Positions 42,478-51,050 of a stretch of DNA of 64,000 nucleotides are shown here, in pieces. The first letter of the stretch is position 1. Each line of letters begins with the position of its first letter. The notes under the pieces were generated by a model. The model saw only the letters and a list, made by a program, of their open reading frames with translations. It did not search any database and was not told the origin of the DNA. The position numbers and the translations under genes are program-made. This DNA is from Scandinavium vulneris_A (lineage in GTDB: Bacteria; Pseudomonadota; Gammaproteobacteria; Enterobacterales; Enterobacteriaceae), in contig JBKGRZ010000007.1 in the NCBI GenBank assembly GCA_046518185.1, forward strand, positions 1 through 64,000, written 5' to 3'.

Positions 42478-43370
42478 TGCGAAAAGTTGGCTTACGCGTT
42501 GATGTGGATACCTTTCGCGGCACCCGCGATGGCGTACCCCGCCTGCTGGAGATCCTCCGGCGGCACGACATTCAGGCCAGCTTCTTCTTCAGCGTCGGGC
42601 CGGACAACATGGGGCGCCATCTGTGGCGCCTGTTAAAGCCAAAGTTCTTGTGGAAGATGCTGCGCTCGCGCGCGGCATCGCTCTACGGCTGGGATATCCT
42701 GCTGGCGGGCACCGCCTGGCCGGGGAAAATCATCGGAACCGCGAACGCGGAGGTGATCCGCGCCACCGCCAACGAGCATGAGGTCGGGCTGCATGCCTGG
42801 GATCATCATCGCTGGCAGAGGTGGAGCGGGGTCTGGGACCTGCCGCACGTAGAGCAGGAAATTGGCCGCGGTTTGCAGGCGCTGGAAGAGATTATCGGCA
42901 CCCCGGTGACCTGTTCCGCCGTCGCAGGCTGGCGGGCCGATGGGCGCGTGGTCAGAGCCAAAGAGGGTTTTGATTTTCTCTACAACAGCGACTGTCGCGG
43001 GACCCGGCCTTTCTTGCCGATATTGGGCGACGGGAAAACGGGCACCGTGCAAATTCCGGTCACGTTACCCACCTGGGATGAAGCCGTGGGCACCCGCGTT
43101 GACGCTGAAGGTTATAACGACTGGCTGCTGGAGCAAATCCATCACGACAATGGCGTGCCGGTTTACACCATCCATGCTGAAGTAGAAGGCATTATTGGCG
43201 CGTCTCAATTTGAAGATCTGATCCGGCAGGCGGCACAGGAGGGCATTACCTTTTGCCCGTTGAGCCAGCTGTTGCCGGAGGATTTTAGTTCGCTACCAAA
43301 AGGGAATGTGGTGCGAGGTGAACTGGCGGGTCGGGAAGGCTGGCTGGGACAAGAACAATTATTGGATTAA
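42474..43370 (+). CDS. arnD: 4-deoxy-4-formamido-L-arabinose-P-undecaprenol deformylase
   Basis: 298 residues of the polysaccharide deacetylase fold: metal-binding DVDTFRGTRDG near the N-terminus (Asp11-Asp13 region) and HAWDHHRWQ. Removes the formyl group from the undecaprenyl-linked sugar before flipping. Family members sit at the periplasm-facing or cytosolic membrane surface; topology is not evident here. Five bases separate it from arnT. Confidence 0.96.
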   Translation: MMRKVGLRVDVDTFRGTRDGVPRLLEILRRHDIQASFFFSVGPDNMGRHLWRLLKPKFLWKMLRSRAASLYGWDILLAGTAWPGKIIGTANAEVIRATANEHEVGLHAWDHHRWQRWSGVWDLPHVEQEIGRGLQALEEIIGTPVTCSAVAGWRADGRVVRAKEGFDFLYNSDCRGTRPFLPILGDGKTGTVQIPVTLPTWDEAVGTRVDAEGYNDWLLEQIHHDNGVPVYTIHAEVEGIIGASQFEDLIRQAAQEGITFCPLSQLLPEDFSSLPKGNVVRGELAGREGWLGQEQLLD

Positions 43371-43375
43371 GTGCT

Positions 43376-45031
43376 ATGAAATCCGTACGTATAAGCGCAT
43401 CGCTGCTGTTTTTATTCGTGCTGTATTATGTCCTGCCTCTGAATTTCCGTTTGTTGTGGCAGCCAGATGAGACCCGCTATGCGGAGATCAGCCGCGAAAT
43501 GCTGGCGACGGGCGACTGGCTGGTGCCGCATTTCCTCGGCCTGCGTTACTTCGAAAAACCGATTGCCGGTTACTGGTTCAACAGTATTGGTCAGTGGCTG
43601 TTTGGTCATTCCAATTTTGCGGTGCGCTTCGGGGTGGTCTTTTCCACCGCCTGTACCGCGCTGCTGGTGGCCTGGCTGGCGTGGAAACTGTGGCAGGATA
43701 AGCGGACGGCTATTCTCTCTGCCGTCATCTTTCTGACGGCATTTTTGGTGTATGGCATCGGGACCTACGCGGTGCTCGACCCGATGATTGCCCTGTGGCT
43801 GATGCTGGCGATGTGCAGCTTCTGGGGCGCAACCCAGTCGCCGACGCGCGCCGGAAAACTAGGCGGCTACGTGCTGCTAGGCGTCGCCTGCGGCATGGGG
43901 GTGATGACCAAAGGCTTTCTCGCCCTGGCGGTGCCGGTTATCAGCGTGCTGCCGTGGGTGATGGTACAGAAACGCTGGAAAGAGGTGCTGCTGTGGGGGT
44001 GGGTGGCGGTCGGGGTGTGTATCCTCACCGTGCTGCCGTGGGGTCTGGCAATTGCGCAGCGTGAACCCGATTTCTGGCGCTACTTTTTCTGGGTGGAGCA
44101 CGTCCAGCGTTTCGCGCAGAGTGATGCGCAGCATAAAGCGCCGGTCTGGTACTACATTCCGTTCCTGATTGCGGGCAGTTTACCGTGGCTGGCCCTGCTG
44201 CCGGGGGCGCTCAAAACCGGCTGGACAGCACGCGACCCGCAGCGCAGCGCATTCTATCTGCTGGGTTGGGTGGTGATGCCATTGCTGTTCTTCAGCATCG
44301 CCAAAGGCAAGCTGCCCACCTACATCCTGCCGTGCTTTGCGCCGCTGGCCATCCTGATGGCGCGCTATGCGCTCGAGGCCGTCGATAAAGGGTCGAAGGC
44401 GCTGCGCGACAACGGGATTATCAACATCGCTTTTGGCCTGATTGGCCTGGTGGCGGTGCTGGTGGTCTCACCGTGGGGCCCGATGTCGAAACCGGTGTGG
44501 AACAGCATTGAACTGTATAAGTGTCTGCTGGCGGCGGTGGCGTTTGCTGCCTGGGCGCTGGTGGGCTGGCTGTCGATTCGCGATGGCGTGAAGCGCTGGG
44601 CGTTGGCCGCCTGCTGTCCGTTGGGGCTGGCGCTGCTGGTCGGCTTTGCCATCCCGGATAAAGTTATCGACAGCAAACAGCCGCAGTTCATCACCGATAT
44701 CGTGCGTGAACAACTGGCCCCGAGCCGCTATGTGCTCACCAACAGCGTGGGGGTGGCGGCCGGACTGGCGTGGGATCTGAAACGCAGCGATATCACGATG
44801 TTCGGCCAGCAGGGCGAACTGAAATACGGCCTGGCGTATCCGGATGCCCAGGGCCGTTTTATCGATAATGATGAATTCGACGGCTGGCTGGCGGCGCATC
44901 GTGCGGAAGGCCCGGTGTCGCTGGTGCTACAGTTGAACACAGGACAAAAGCTCGAGGAGCTCGGTTTGCCGAAACCCGATAACCTGTATGTGATGAGCCG
45001 GATGGTGTTTGTGCAGTATCTGCCGCAATGA
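43376..45031 (+). CDS. arnT: lipid A 4-amino-4-deoxy-L-arabinose transferase
   Basis: 551 residues, a GT-C (GT83) membrane transferase with about 13 helices. LLWQPDETRYAEISREML holds the acidic residues of the first periplasmic loop needed for catalysis, and GLRYFEKPIAGYW follows. It moves L-Ara4N from undecaprenyl phosphate to lipid A phosphates on the periplasmic side, which lowers surface charge and gives polymyxin resistance. Overlaps arnE by 4 bases. Confidence 0.97.
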   Translation: MKSVRISASLLFLFVLYYVLPLNFRLLWQPDETRYAEISREMLATGDWLVPHFLGLRYFEKPIAGYWFNSIGQWLFGHSNFAVRFGVVFSTACTALLVAWLAWKLWQDKRTAILSAVIFLTAFLVYGIGTYAVLDPMIALWLMLAMCSFWGATQSPTRAGKLGGYVLLGVACGMGVMTKGFLALAVPVISVLPWVMVQKRWKEVLLWGWVAVGVCILTVLPWGLAIAQREPDFWRYFFWVEHVQRFAQSDAQHKAPVWYYIPFLIAGSLPWLALLPGALKTGWTARDPQRSAFYLLGWVVMPLLFFSIAKGKLPTYILPCFAPLAILMARYALEAVDKGSKALRDNGIINIAFGLIGLVAVLVVSPWGPMSKPVWNSIELYKCLLAAVAFAAWALVGWLSIRDGVKRWALAACCPLGLALLVGFAIPDKVIDSKQPQFITDIVREQLAPSRYVLTNSVGVAAGLAWDLKRSDITMFGQQGELKYGLAYPDAQGRFIDNDEFDGWLAAHRAEGPVSLVLQLNTGQKLEELGLPKPDNLYVMSRMVFVQYLPQ

Positions 45032-45366
45032 TAACCACCTTTGCTCTGCTGCTGGCCAGCCTGCTGAGCTGTGTCGGGATGCTGTGCCAGAAACAGGCCA
45101 CCCGCCCGGCGAAATCCGGACGGCGTGGGCCGCACCTCGTCTTATGGCTGGGCCTGGCGCTGTTGGCGCTGGGCTTTGGTATGGCGCTGTGGCTGGTGGT
45201 ATTGCAGCGTTTACCCGTCGGGATTGCGTACCCGATGCTGAGCCTGAACTTTGTGTGGGTGACGCTGGCGGCACGTTTCATCTGGCATGAGCCGGTATCG
45301 CAGCGTCACTGGCTGGGCGTCGGGTTGATCATTCTGGGCATCGTCATACTGGGAGGCAGCCACTGA
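45028..45366 (+). CDS. arnE: undecaprenyl-P-L-Ara4N flippase subunit
   Basis: 112 residues with four membrane helices of the small multidrug resistance/EamA fold (ITTFALLLASLLSCVGMLC, GLALLALGFGMALWLVVLQ, GIAYPMLSLNFVWVTLAARF, WLGVGLIILGIVILG). Forms a heterodimer with ArnF to flip the lipid-linked sugar. One-base overlap with arnF. Confidence 0.95.
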   Translation: MITTFALLLASLLSCVGMLCQKQATRPAKSGRRGPHLVLWLGLALLALGFGMALWLVVLQRLPVGIAYPMLSLNFVWVTLAARFIWHEPVSQRHWLGVGLIILGIVILGGSH

Positions 45367-45740
45367 TGGGCATTGTATGGGCGTTGCTCAGTGTGTGTCT
45401 GGTCAGCGGGGCGCAGCTGCTGTTGCGCCAGGCGATGCTGACCCTGCCGGAGGTGAGCGATGTTGTCACCTTGCTGTGGCACCTCCTGCGGTTCGACGCG
45501 GGCACCGTGACGCTGCTGTTCGGGCTTTTGGGCTATCTGGCTTCGATGGTGTGCTGGTTCTTCGCCCTGCGGCGCTTGCCGTTAGCGAAGGCCTATGCGC
45601 TGTTGAGTCTGAGCTATATCGCGGTGTGGGCCGCCGCGCTGTTGCTGCAACACGAAGTCTTTTCCTTGCAAGGGCTGGCGGGCGTACTGCTGGTGATGGC
45701 CGGGGTGATGACGATATTTTCGCCGCCACGTAACCGTTAA
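45366..45740 (+). CDS. arnF: undecaprenyl-P-L-Ara4N flippase subunit
   Basis: 124 residues, four helices, paralogous with ArnE (LPLAKAYALLSLSYIAVW matches LPVGIAYPMLSLNFVWV). Last gene of the arn operon. A small hairpin follows at 45741. Confidence 0.95.
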   Translation: MGIVWALLSVCLVSGAQLLLRQAMLTLPEVSDVVTLLWHLLRFDAGTVTLLFGLLGYLASMVCWFFALRRLPLAKAYALLSLSYIAVWAAALLLQHEVFSLQGLAGVLLVMAGVMTIFSPPRNR

Positions 45741-45756
45741 AGGGGCTTGCGCCCCT
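45741..45756 (+). terminator. short hairpin after arnF
   Basis: AGGGGC, TTGC, GCCCCT directly after the arnF stop, without a T run. Possible weak terminator or RNA 3' end protector. Confidence 0.4.
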
Positions 45757-46553
45757 GACCGGGAAGGTATCAGGCGATACACAGATTATTCCACGTATCA
45801 CGGTAGATAATATTTCCTTGCGAATGCAAAACGCGTTGGCATCCAACAACGGGTAATAATTGGTGAACTATTTAACGTTACGTGAAAATATAAATATCAT
45901 GAATATGAAGAAAACGCCCACGGGCCAGATTGGGCCTTCAGGAAAAAATGAACCAGAACGACTGCGAAGACAAGTGTAAGCAACGCGGGACCGTAGGGTA
46001 AAACTGAAGACGTAAACAGCCGCTTAAAAAACCTTTTGATTAGATTCATCATAGTTATCGAATCATCCGGGTAATGATATTCGCGATTTCCCAACGCCTG
46101 TTACAGCATGATCTAATTTTGATGCGAGAATTTTATTGGACTGCAAATGACGGATAACGTGATGTCTGTAATACATAGCGGTTCCTTGCTAATGTTTATT
46201 CTCTCCATTCAAAAGTGTAAACCTTCTCCGTAGGCGTAAATTGATTGCCCTCGCAAAATGGTAAAGCGCCACGCTTTATCTTCGATGCATCACGTTTCCT
46301 CTCATCCTAAACCAAAGTCAGGGCAGGGTTTACGAGCATCGCCGTAAGTTTTCTGCAACTGCAACAAAACAGATCGATATTTTGCGAGGCGCTTTCAGGA
46401 ATAAAAAATGGGCTGTTTATTAAAAAAACCACAGGTTTAGAGTGGCCTTGCACCTGCACTAACGGGTGCCAGAATTGGCATTCTGACGCTAAAGACAACC
46501 CTTTTAACAGGATTGTAGTCTGCTTCACCCAATGATTTGAAGGTATGTGATAT
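45757..46553. other. arn-APE intergenic region, AT-rich
   Basis: About 800 bases with no well-supported gene apart from the weak small ORF at 45897-46052. A minus-strand frame at 46307-46528 (73 codons) has no family resemblance and a Cys-rich, unlikely composition. The region looks like a junction between the arn operon and the APE island. Confidence 0.4.
45897..46052 (-). CDS. possible small membrane protein
   Basis: 51 residues starting MMNLIKRFFKRLF, with a basic amphipathic N-terminus and one strong membrane helix (YGPALLTLVFAVVLVHFFL). The residue pattern looks like a real small membrane protein, but the ATG has no evident ribosome site and the longer frame would need a TTG start. Not recognised. 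Confidence 0.35.
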   Translation of the reverse strand: MMNLIKRFFKRLFTSSVLPYGPALLTLVFAVVLVHFFLKAQSGPWAFSSYS

Positions 46554-46665
46554 CTTCACGGACTTGGTGACCCAGATAGTGGAACCGCAAGGTTCGCTGG
46601 TTCTTTAGGCCAGTATGCCAACTCTGTCTGGGCCACCACCGTGAAGTTGGCATTTCCGGGGTGGC
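46554..46665 (+). ncRNA. candidate structured leader RNA with alternative stems
   Basis: A long-range stem pairs CTTCACGG (46554-46561) with CCGTGAAG (46639-46646), GGTG (46566-46569) with CACC (46634-46637) and CCCAGA (46571-46576) with TCTGGG (46627-46632). It encloses a hairpin GAACC-GCAA-GGTTC (46582-46595) and a second, CTGG/CCAG (46597-46613). Two competing pairings are possible: GCCAAC (46617-46622) with GTTGGC (46646-46651), and GCCACC (46632-46637) with GGTGGC (46660-46665). An AAGGAG ribosome site and a small ORF follow. I could not match it to a known riboswitch class. Confidence 0.5.
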
Positions 46666-46692
46666 ATTAGCTTACTAAAGGAGATGTTGAAT

Positions 46693-46995
46693 ATGTCTAA
46701 TGACTCTCAGCCCGTTGAACTTTCCCTCTATCCCGAACTGGAAGAAAACCCCGACTGTATTGCCATTGCTGAACGCTGCGAACTGCTGGCGGCCATTTTG
46801 CAGCGATCTCACTGCGCCGCGCTTTACCTTCGAGGCATAACGTCTTCCCCTCTCCACTGGGGTGAGGGGTATCAGGCTACGCGCTCAATAACCTGCGGCA
46901 CCACATCAAACGGTGTCGGGGTACACACCGCCAGGCTCAGGCCATCGGTCTGGACGTCGCTCAAATGCAGATGCAGCGGCGCGGTGCTGTCATAG
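46693..46995 (+). CDS. small ORF after the structured leader, probably cut off
   Basis: From ATG 46693 (AAGGAG nine bases upstream) it reads MSNDSQPVELSLYPELEENP and on through ERCELLAAILQRSHCAALYLRG, which looks like real protein. After about residue 48 the frame enters a hairpin repeat (46847-46869) and then runs antisense over the 3' end of the phosphopantetheinyl transferase gene. The 3' part is therefore unlikely to be original coding sequence; the gene seems truncated at the APE island boundary. Not recognised. Confidence 0.4.
   Translation: MSNDSQPVELSLYPELEENPDCIAIAERCELLAAILQRSHCAALYLRGITSSPLHWGEGYQATRSITCGTTSNGVGVHTARLRPSVWTSLKCRCSGAVLS
46847..46869 (-). repeat. hairpin repeat at the end of the APE operon
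   Basis: CCCCTCTCC...GGGGTGAGGGG, an imperfect stem related to the repeat at 30868-30889. It lies 3 bases beyond the stop of the phosphopantetheinyl transferase gene and may end the APE transcript. Confidence 0.55.
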
Positions 46996-47450
46996 CTGAC
47001 AATCTGCCAGGCGCTGCCGCCACGCTGCTTCACCATCGCTTCTTTCCGCGTCCAGATCCGCCAGAACGCCGCCAGACGGTGCTCCTCGGCTGCACGTTCA
47101 ATTTCACGATGTTCATTGTTGGTGAAGGTCGCATTCGCCAGTTGCGGCCACTGCGGGCGCGGGCGAATCGCTTCGATATCGCATCCGACCGCCCCTTCGT
47201 CGCTCAGCAGCAGGGCGATGCTATCCCCGCTGTGACTCAGGTTAAACCACAGGGAATGGCTGTCGTCGAACCCCGGCTTTCCCTGCTCGCCATAGCGAAT
47301 ATCCGGCAGGGGCGAGACGGCGTGACACAACAGTGCCCGCCCGGCAAGCCACGCGCTGCGACGCTTCCCGTCCGGCGCATGCTGGGCCAGCCCCGAGGGC
47401 AGGGGCGTCAGACTGAGGGTCGAAATTTTCCCGAGGAACAGCCGATACAT
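46872..47450 (-). CDS. 4'-phosphopantetheinyl transferase of the APE cluster
   Basis: 192 residues with the Sfp-type magnesium and CoA motifs VGCDIEAIRPR and FWRIWTRKEAMVKQ. It would turn the two acyl carrier proteins of the cluster (58909, 59174) from apo to holo form by adding phosphopantetheine to their DSID serines. Last gene of the leftward APE operon, starting 2 bases after apeR. In E. coli K-12 another such enzyme, acpT, sits beside yhhT; it is absent here. Confidence 0.92.
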   Translation of the reverse strand: MYRLFLGKISTLSLTPLPSGLAQHAPDGKRRSAWLAGRALLCHAVSPLPDIRYGEQGKPGFDDSHSLWFNLSHSGDSIALLLSDEGAVGCDIEAIRPRPQWPQLANATFTNNEHREIERAAEEHRLAAFWRIWTRKEAMVKQRGGSAWQIVSYDSTAPLHLHLSDVQTDGLSLAVCTPTPFDVVPQVIERVA

Positions 47451-47452
47451 CG

Positions 47453-48682
47453 TTACTCCCAGCGTTTGATGACAATCGAGGTATTGATCCCGCCGAAGGC
47501 GAAGTTATTGCTCTGCAAAAACTCACAATCAATAGCCCGGGACTCTCCCATAATGTAGTCCAAATCGCCACATTGTTCGTCAGGCTGGCGCAGGTTTAGG
47601 GTCGGCGTAAACCAGCCTTCGCGCATCATTTGCAGGCTCATCCATGCCTCCAGCGCACCGCATGCCCCCAGCGTATGCCCGAAATAACTCTTCAGCGATG
47701 AGATAGGCGTGCGGGAGCCAAACACCGCGGCGGTGGCCTGACTTTCGGCGAGATCGCCGCGATCGGTGGCGGTGCCGTGCGCAGAAATATAGCCGATATC
47801 CGACGGCGAAAGCCCGGCCTGACGCAGGGATTGTTCCATGCAAATCTGCATCGTTTCTTTCTGCGGCTGGGTGATATGTGCCGCATCGCAGTTGGTGGCG
47901 AAGCCGATGATTTCCCCGAAGATTGTCGCCCCGCGCGCTTGGGCGTGCTCCAGCTCTTCCAGCACCAGCGTGCCTGCGCCTTCGCCGATCACCAGCCCGT
48001 CACGACTGGCGTCAAACGGCGCAGGCGTGGTGGTGGGCGCATCGTTGCGCTGGCTGGTGGCGAACAGGGTATCAAACACCGCCGCTTCCGACGGGCATAG
48101 TTCTTCCGCCCCGCCTGCGACCATCACCGTCTGATAACCGTGACGAATGGCTTCATAGGCGTAGCCGATCGCCTGGCTGCCGGAGGTACAGGCGCTGGAC
48201 GTGGGGATCACGCGCCCGCGCAGGCCGAAGAACAGCCCGGTATTCACGGCGGTGGTGTGCGGCATCATCTGCACGTAGGTCGTGCCGGTGATGTTGTTGG
48301 TGTGCTTCTCGGTCAGCATGGTGGCAAATTCACTCACCGGCCCGGTGCTGCCGGTTGAAGAACCGTAGGCAATTCCGGTTTCACCGTTGGTCAGCACCGC
48401 GTCGTCCAGCAGCCCGGCCTGCTCTAGCGCCAGTTCGCTGGCGCGGGTCGACAGCAGCGACACCCGGCCCATGGCGCGGATGCGCTTGCGGGTGTAATGC
48501 GCAGGCAGGGTGAAATCATCAATCGGCGCGCCGAGCAGGGTGTGCAGCCCGTCGTAAATCTGCCATTCCGGCATCTTGCGTACCGCATTCTGATAACCGC
48601 GCAGACGCTCAGACACGGACTGCCAGCTCTCGCCAAACGCGGTCACGCCGCCCATGCCAGTGATCACCACCCGACGGGTCAT
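47453..48682 (-). CDS. apeR: APE beta-ketoacyl-ACP synthase ApeR
   Basis: 409 residues of the FabF type with full catalytic triad: Cys165 (SSACTSGSQA), His in YISAHGTATDRGD and His in YFGHTLGACG; C-terminal NNFAFGGINTSI. In aryl polyene pathways two ketosynthases act; this one (apeR position) is thought to be the auxiliary enzyme. Overlaps apeQ by 4 bases. Letters follow the Xenorhabdus/E. coli ape order, which this operon matches gene for gene from C to R. Confidence 0.88.
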   Translation of the reverse strand: MTRRVVITGMGGVTAFGESWQSVSERLRGYQNAVRKMPEWQIYDGLHTLLGAPIDDFTLPAHYTRKRIRAMGRVSLLSTRASELALEQAGLLDDAVLTNGETGIAYGSSTGSTGPVSEFATMLTEKHTNNITGTTYVQMMPHTTAVNTGLFFGLRGRVIPTSSACTSGSQAIGYAYEAIRHGYQTVMVAGGAEELCPSEAAVFDTLFATSQRNDAPTTTPAPFDASRDGLVIGEGAGTLVLEELEHAQARGATIFGEIIGFATNCDAAHITQPQKETMQICMEQSLRQAGLSPSDIGYISAHGTATDRGDLAESQATAAVFGSRTPISSLKSYFGHTLGACGALEAWMSLQMMREGWFTPTLNLRQPDEQCGDLDYIMGESRAIDCEFLQSNNFAFGGINTSIVIKRWE

Positions 48683-49410
48683 AACATGCCTCCGTTGATG
48701 GAAATCACCTGCCGGGTGACGTACCCCGCGATATCGGACATCAGATAGCTGGCGAGTCCGGCGACTTCCTCGGCCTGACCCATGCGTTTCATGGGGATGA
48801 TGCTCATCGCTTCTTTCAGCGCGGCGTCTTCCATTTCGATCATCCCGGTGTCGATCAGGCCTGGGGCGATGCAGTTGACGGTGATTTTGCGTTTCGCCAG
48901 TTCTATCGCCAGCGCTTTGGTCGCCCCGATGATCCCGGCTTTGGCCGCGCTGTAGTTGACCTGCCCGCGATTACCCATCAGTCCGGAAACGGAGGAAAGC
49001 GTGATGATACGGCCCCCGCTGCGCAGGCCAATCATCGGCATCACGCACGGGTGAATCACGTTGTAGAAGCTGTCGAGATTGGTGTGGATAACGCTGTCCC
49101 AGTCATCGTCGCTGAGCGCCGGAAACGCGCCATCGCGGGCGATACCCGCATTGCTGACCACGCCGTACCACGCGCCGTGCCGTTCGATATCGGCGGTCAG
49201 TACGTCGCGGCACTGCTCACGATTGCCGACGTCAAACTGCAACAGACGGCCTGTGCCCCCCGCACTTTCAATGGCGTGGAGGGTCTCCTGCGCGCCGGAC
49301 GCATCGCGGTGATAATGCACGCCAACGGTAAATCCATCGGTGGCCAGTTGGCACGCAATCGCGCGTCCAATGCCTTTACTGGCCCCGGTGACCAGAACGG
49401 AACGACTCAT
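48679..49410 (-). CDS. apeQ: APE 3-ketoacyl-ACP reductase ApeQ
   Basis: 243 residues, short-chain dehydrogenase of the FabG type: NADPH motif TGASKGIG near the N-terminus and catalytic YSAAK. It reduces the keto group formed in each chain extension, before dehydration to the conjugated double bond. 4-base overlaps with both neighbours indicate coupled translation. Confidence 0.9.
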   Translation of the reverse strand: MSRSVLVTGASKGIGRAIACQLATDGFTVGVHYHRDASGAQETLHAIESAGGTGRLLQFDVGNREQCRDVLTADIERHGAWYGVVSNAGIARDGAFPALSDDDWDSVIHTNLDSFYNVIHPCVMPMIGLRSGGRIITLSSVSGLMGNRGQVNYSAAKAGIIGATKALAIELAKRKITVNCIAPGLIDTGMIEMEDAALKEAMSIIPMKRMGQAEEVAGLASYLMSDIAGYVTRQVISINGGML

Positions 49411-49883
49411 GATGACTTTCTCTGTTCAAAAAGGGAGTGTAATTCTTCGGAAGTGGGCTGGAAGGTGTTGACCCGCCCGCTGGCAAGCTTCTTGCCGTCG
49501 GCGATAATTTCGCACTCAAAGCTGCCGAAGCGCTCGTCCTGCATCAGCAGCGAAACGGTCACCTCGAGCACGCTGTCGGCGGCAAATTCGCCCGCGACGC
49601 ATTTCAGCTCGCGCGCGCCAAGCACCATACCCAGTGAAATTTGCGCTTCGCCCTTTTGCTGGCGGTGCCAGCCGGACCACACGCCCACGGTTTGCGCCAT
49701 CAGCTCCAGCGCGAACCAGCCCGGCAGATTGCCGCTGGCATCAATAAACGGGGCCAGCACGCCCTGGCGGGTGACCGTCACCTGACAGGTGGCCTGTTCT
49801 TCGCTGACGTTCAGTACCCTTTCCAGCAGCAGCATCGGCGCGTCGTGCGGCAGATACGCCCCGGGTGATAAGTAGTGGCTCAT
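49407..49883 (-). CDS. apeP: APE hotdog-fold dehydratase ApeP
   Basis: 158 residues of the FabA/FabZ-like hotdog fold; SPGAYLPHDAPMLLLERVL contains the loop His, and the central helix segment (GWFALELMAQTVGVW) carries the acidic residue. With ApeI it forms the dehydratase activity in studied APE systems. Start overlaps the end of the ApeO gene by 4 bases. Confidence 0.85.
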   Translation of the reverse strand: MSHYLSPGAYLPHDAPMLLLERVLNVSEEQATCQVTVTRQGVLAPFIDASGNLPGWFALELMAQTVGVWSGWHRQQKGEAQISLGMVLGARELKCVAGEFAADSVLEVTVSLLMQDERFGSFECEIIADGKKLASGRVNTFQPTSEELHSLFEQRKSS

Positions 49884-51049
49884 GCGGTTCTCCCCAGCAG
49901 AAGGCTGGCGTTATTGCCGCCAAAGGCGAATGAATTGGACAGAATGACCGGGCGCAGCAGCGGCTGCGGGGCGGTGATAATCCCGCACGCCGGCAGCGTC
50001 GGGTCGGCCGGTGCGTGGCTGAAGTCCTGTGGCGGAAGCGGTAAATGGCGCGTGAGGATAAGCCAGCTCAGCGCCGCTTCGGTAATGCCCGCCGCGCCCA
50101 GCGTATGCCCGGTCAGATGCTTGGTCGAGCTGCACGGCACGCTGTCGCCAAACAGCGTGTGTACCACCTGCGACTCAACCCGATCGTTGAGCGGGGTGGC
50201 GGTGCCGTGCAGGTTGATATAGCCCACGTCCTGCGGCGTCAGCCCGGCGTCGTGTAACGCCTGTTGGATCGCACGAACGGCGCCTTCTCCCTGCGGATGC
50301 GGGGCAGAAATATGGTGTGCATCGCTGGATTCGCCCACCCCGAGCAGGGCCACAGCCTGCGGCTCGCGGGTGAGCAGCATCAGCGCCGCGCCTTCGCCAA
50401 TGGTGATCCCATCGCGGTCGCGACCAAACGGCTGGCACAGCGTGGTCGACAGCGACTCTAAGCTATTGAACCCGTTGACCGGCATCCGACTGAGCGTATC
50501 CGCCCCGCCGACAATCGCCACGTCGACCAGACCCGCCTCAATCAGGCGGCGACCGCTGATCATCGCCCGGGCGCTGGAAGAACAGGCGGTAGACAGCGTA
50601 TAGGCCGGGCCTTCCAGCTTCAGCCAGTTACGCAGGAAGCGCGACGGGTCGCCCAGCTCCTGCTGGGCATAGCGCCAGTCGGGGCTGGGTTTACCGTTCA
50701 GCGTCAGCCTGGCGTGGATATCGCCTTCATCGAGGCCCGAGGTGCTGGTACCCATAATCACCGCCACCCGGTCACGGCCGAAACGGGCAATCGCCTCATC
50801 GACCTGCGGCTGGATCTGTTCCAGTGCCGCCAGCAGCAGCTGATTGTTGCGGGAACGGTGTTCGGCAACGTCATCAGGGATGGGCGGCAGTTCCCCATCC
50901 ACGCCGCCGAGTACCGCAGGCACCTCGCCCTGCAACCAGCCTTCACGCAGGCGCATCCCCGGCGCAACGCCTGCGCCGAGGTTGGCGGCAATCTCATCCG
51001 GCGTGCGACCCAGCGCGTTAATCATGCCCGCGGCAGCAATGTAGATCAT
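49880..51049 (-). CDS. apeO: APE beta-ketoacyl-ACP synthase ApeO
   Basis: 389 residues from ATG 51049 (MIYIAAAGMINALG); the upstream 18 codons overlap the lipoprotein gene and are rejected. Catalytic Cys156 (STACSSSARAM), His in INLHGTATP and His in LTGHTLGAAG. Known APE systems use ApeO as the main chain-extending ketosynthase together with the chain-length partner ApeC. One base separates it from the gene upstream. Confidence 0.9.
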   Translation of the reverse strand: MIYIAAAGMINALGRTPDEIAANLGAGVAPGMRLREGWLQGEVPAVLGGVDGELPPIPDDVAEHRSRNNQLLLAALEQIQPQVDEAIARFGRDRVAVIMGTSTSGLDEGDIHARLTLNGKPSPDWRYAQQELGDPSRFLRNWLKLEGPAYTLSTACSSSARAMISGRRLIEAGLVDVAIVGGADTLSRMPVNGFNSLESLSTTLCQPFGRDRDGITIGEGAALMLLTREPQAVALLGVGESSDAHHISAPHPQGEGAVRAIQQALHDAGLTPQDVGYINLHGTATPLNDRVESQVVHTLFGDSVPCSSTKHLTGHTLGAAGITEAALSWLILTRHLPLPPQDFSHAPADPTLPACGIITAPQPLLRPVILSNSFAFGGNNASLLLGRTA

Positions 51050-51050
51050 C

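Noticed and set aside
46307..46528. 73-codon minus-strand frame in the arn-APE gap
   Set aside because: No ribosome site, odd composition and no recognisable pattern.
46554..46665. Known riboswitch classes for the structured leader (c-di-GMP, Moco, M-box, yybP-ykoY, guanidine)
   Set aside because: None of the conserved core motifs I know for these classes is present.
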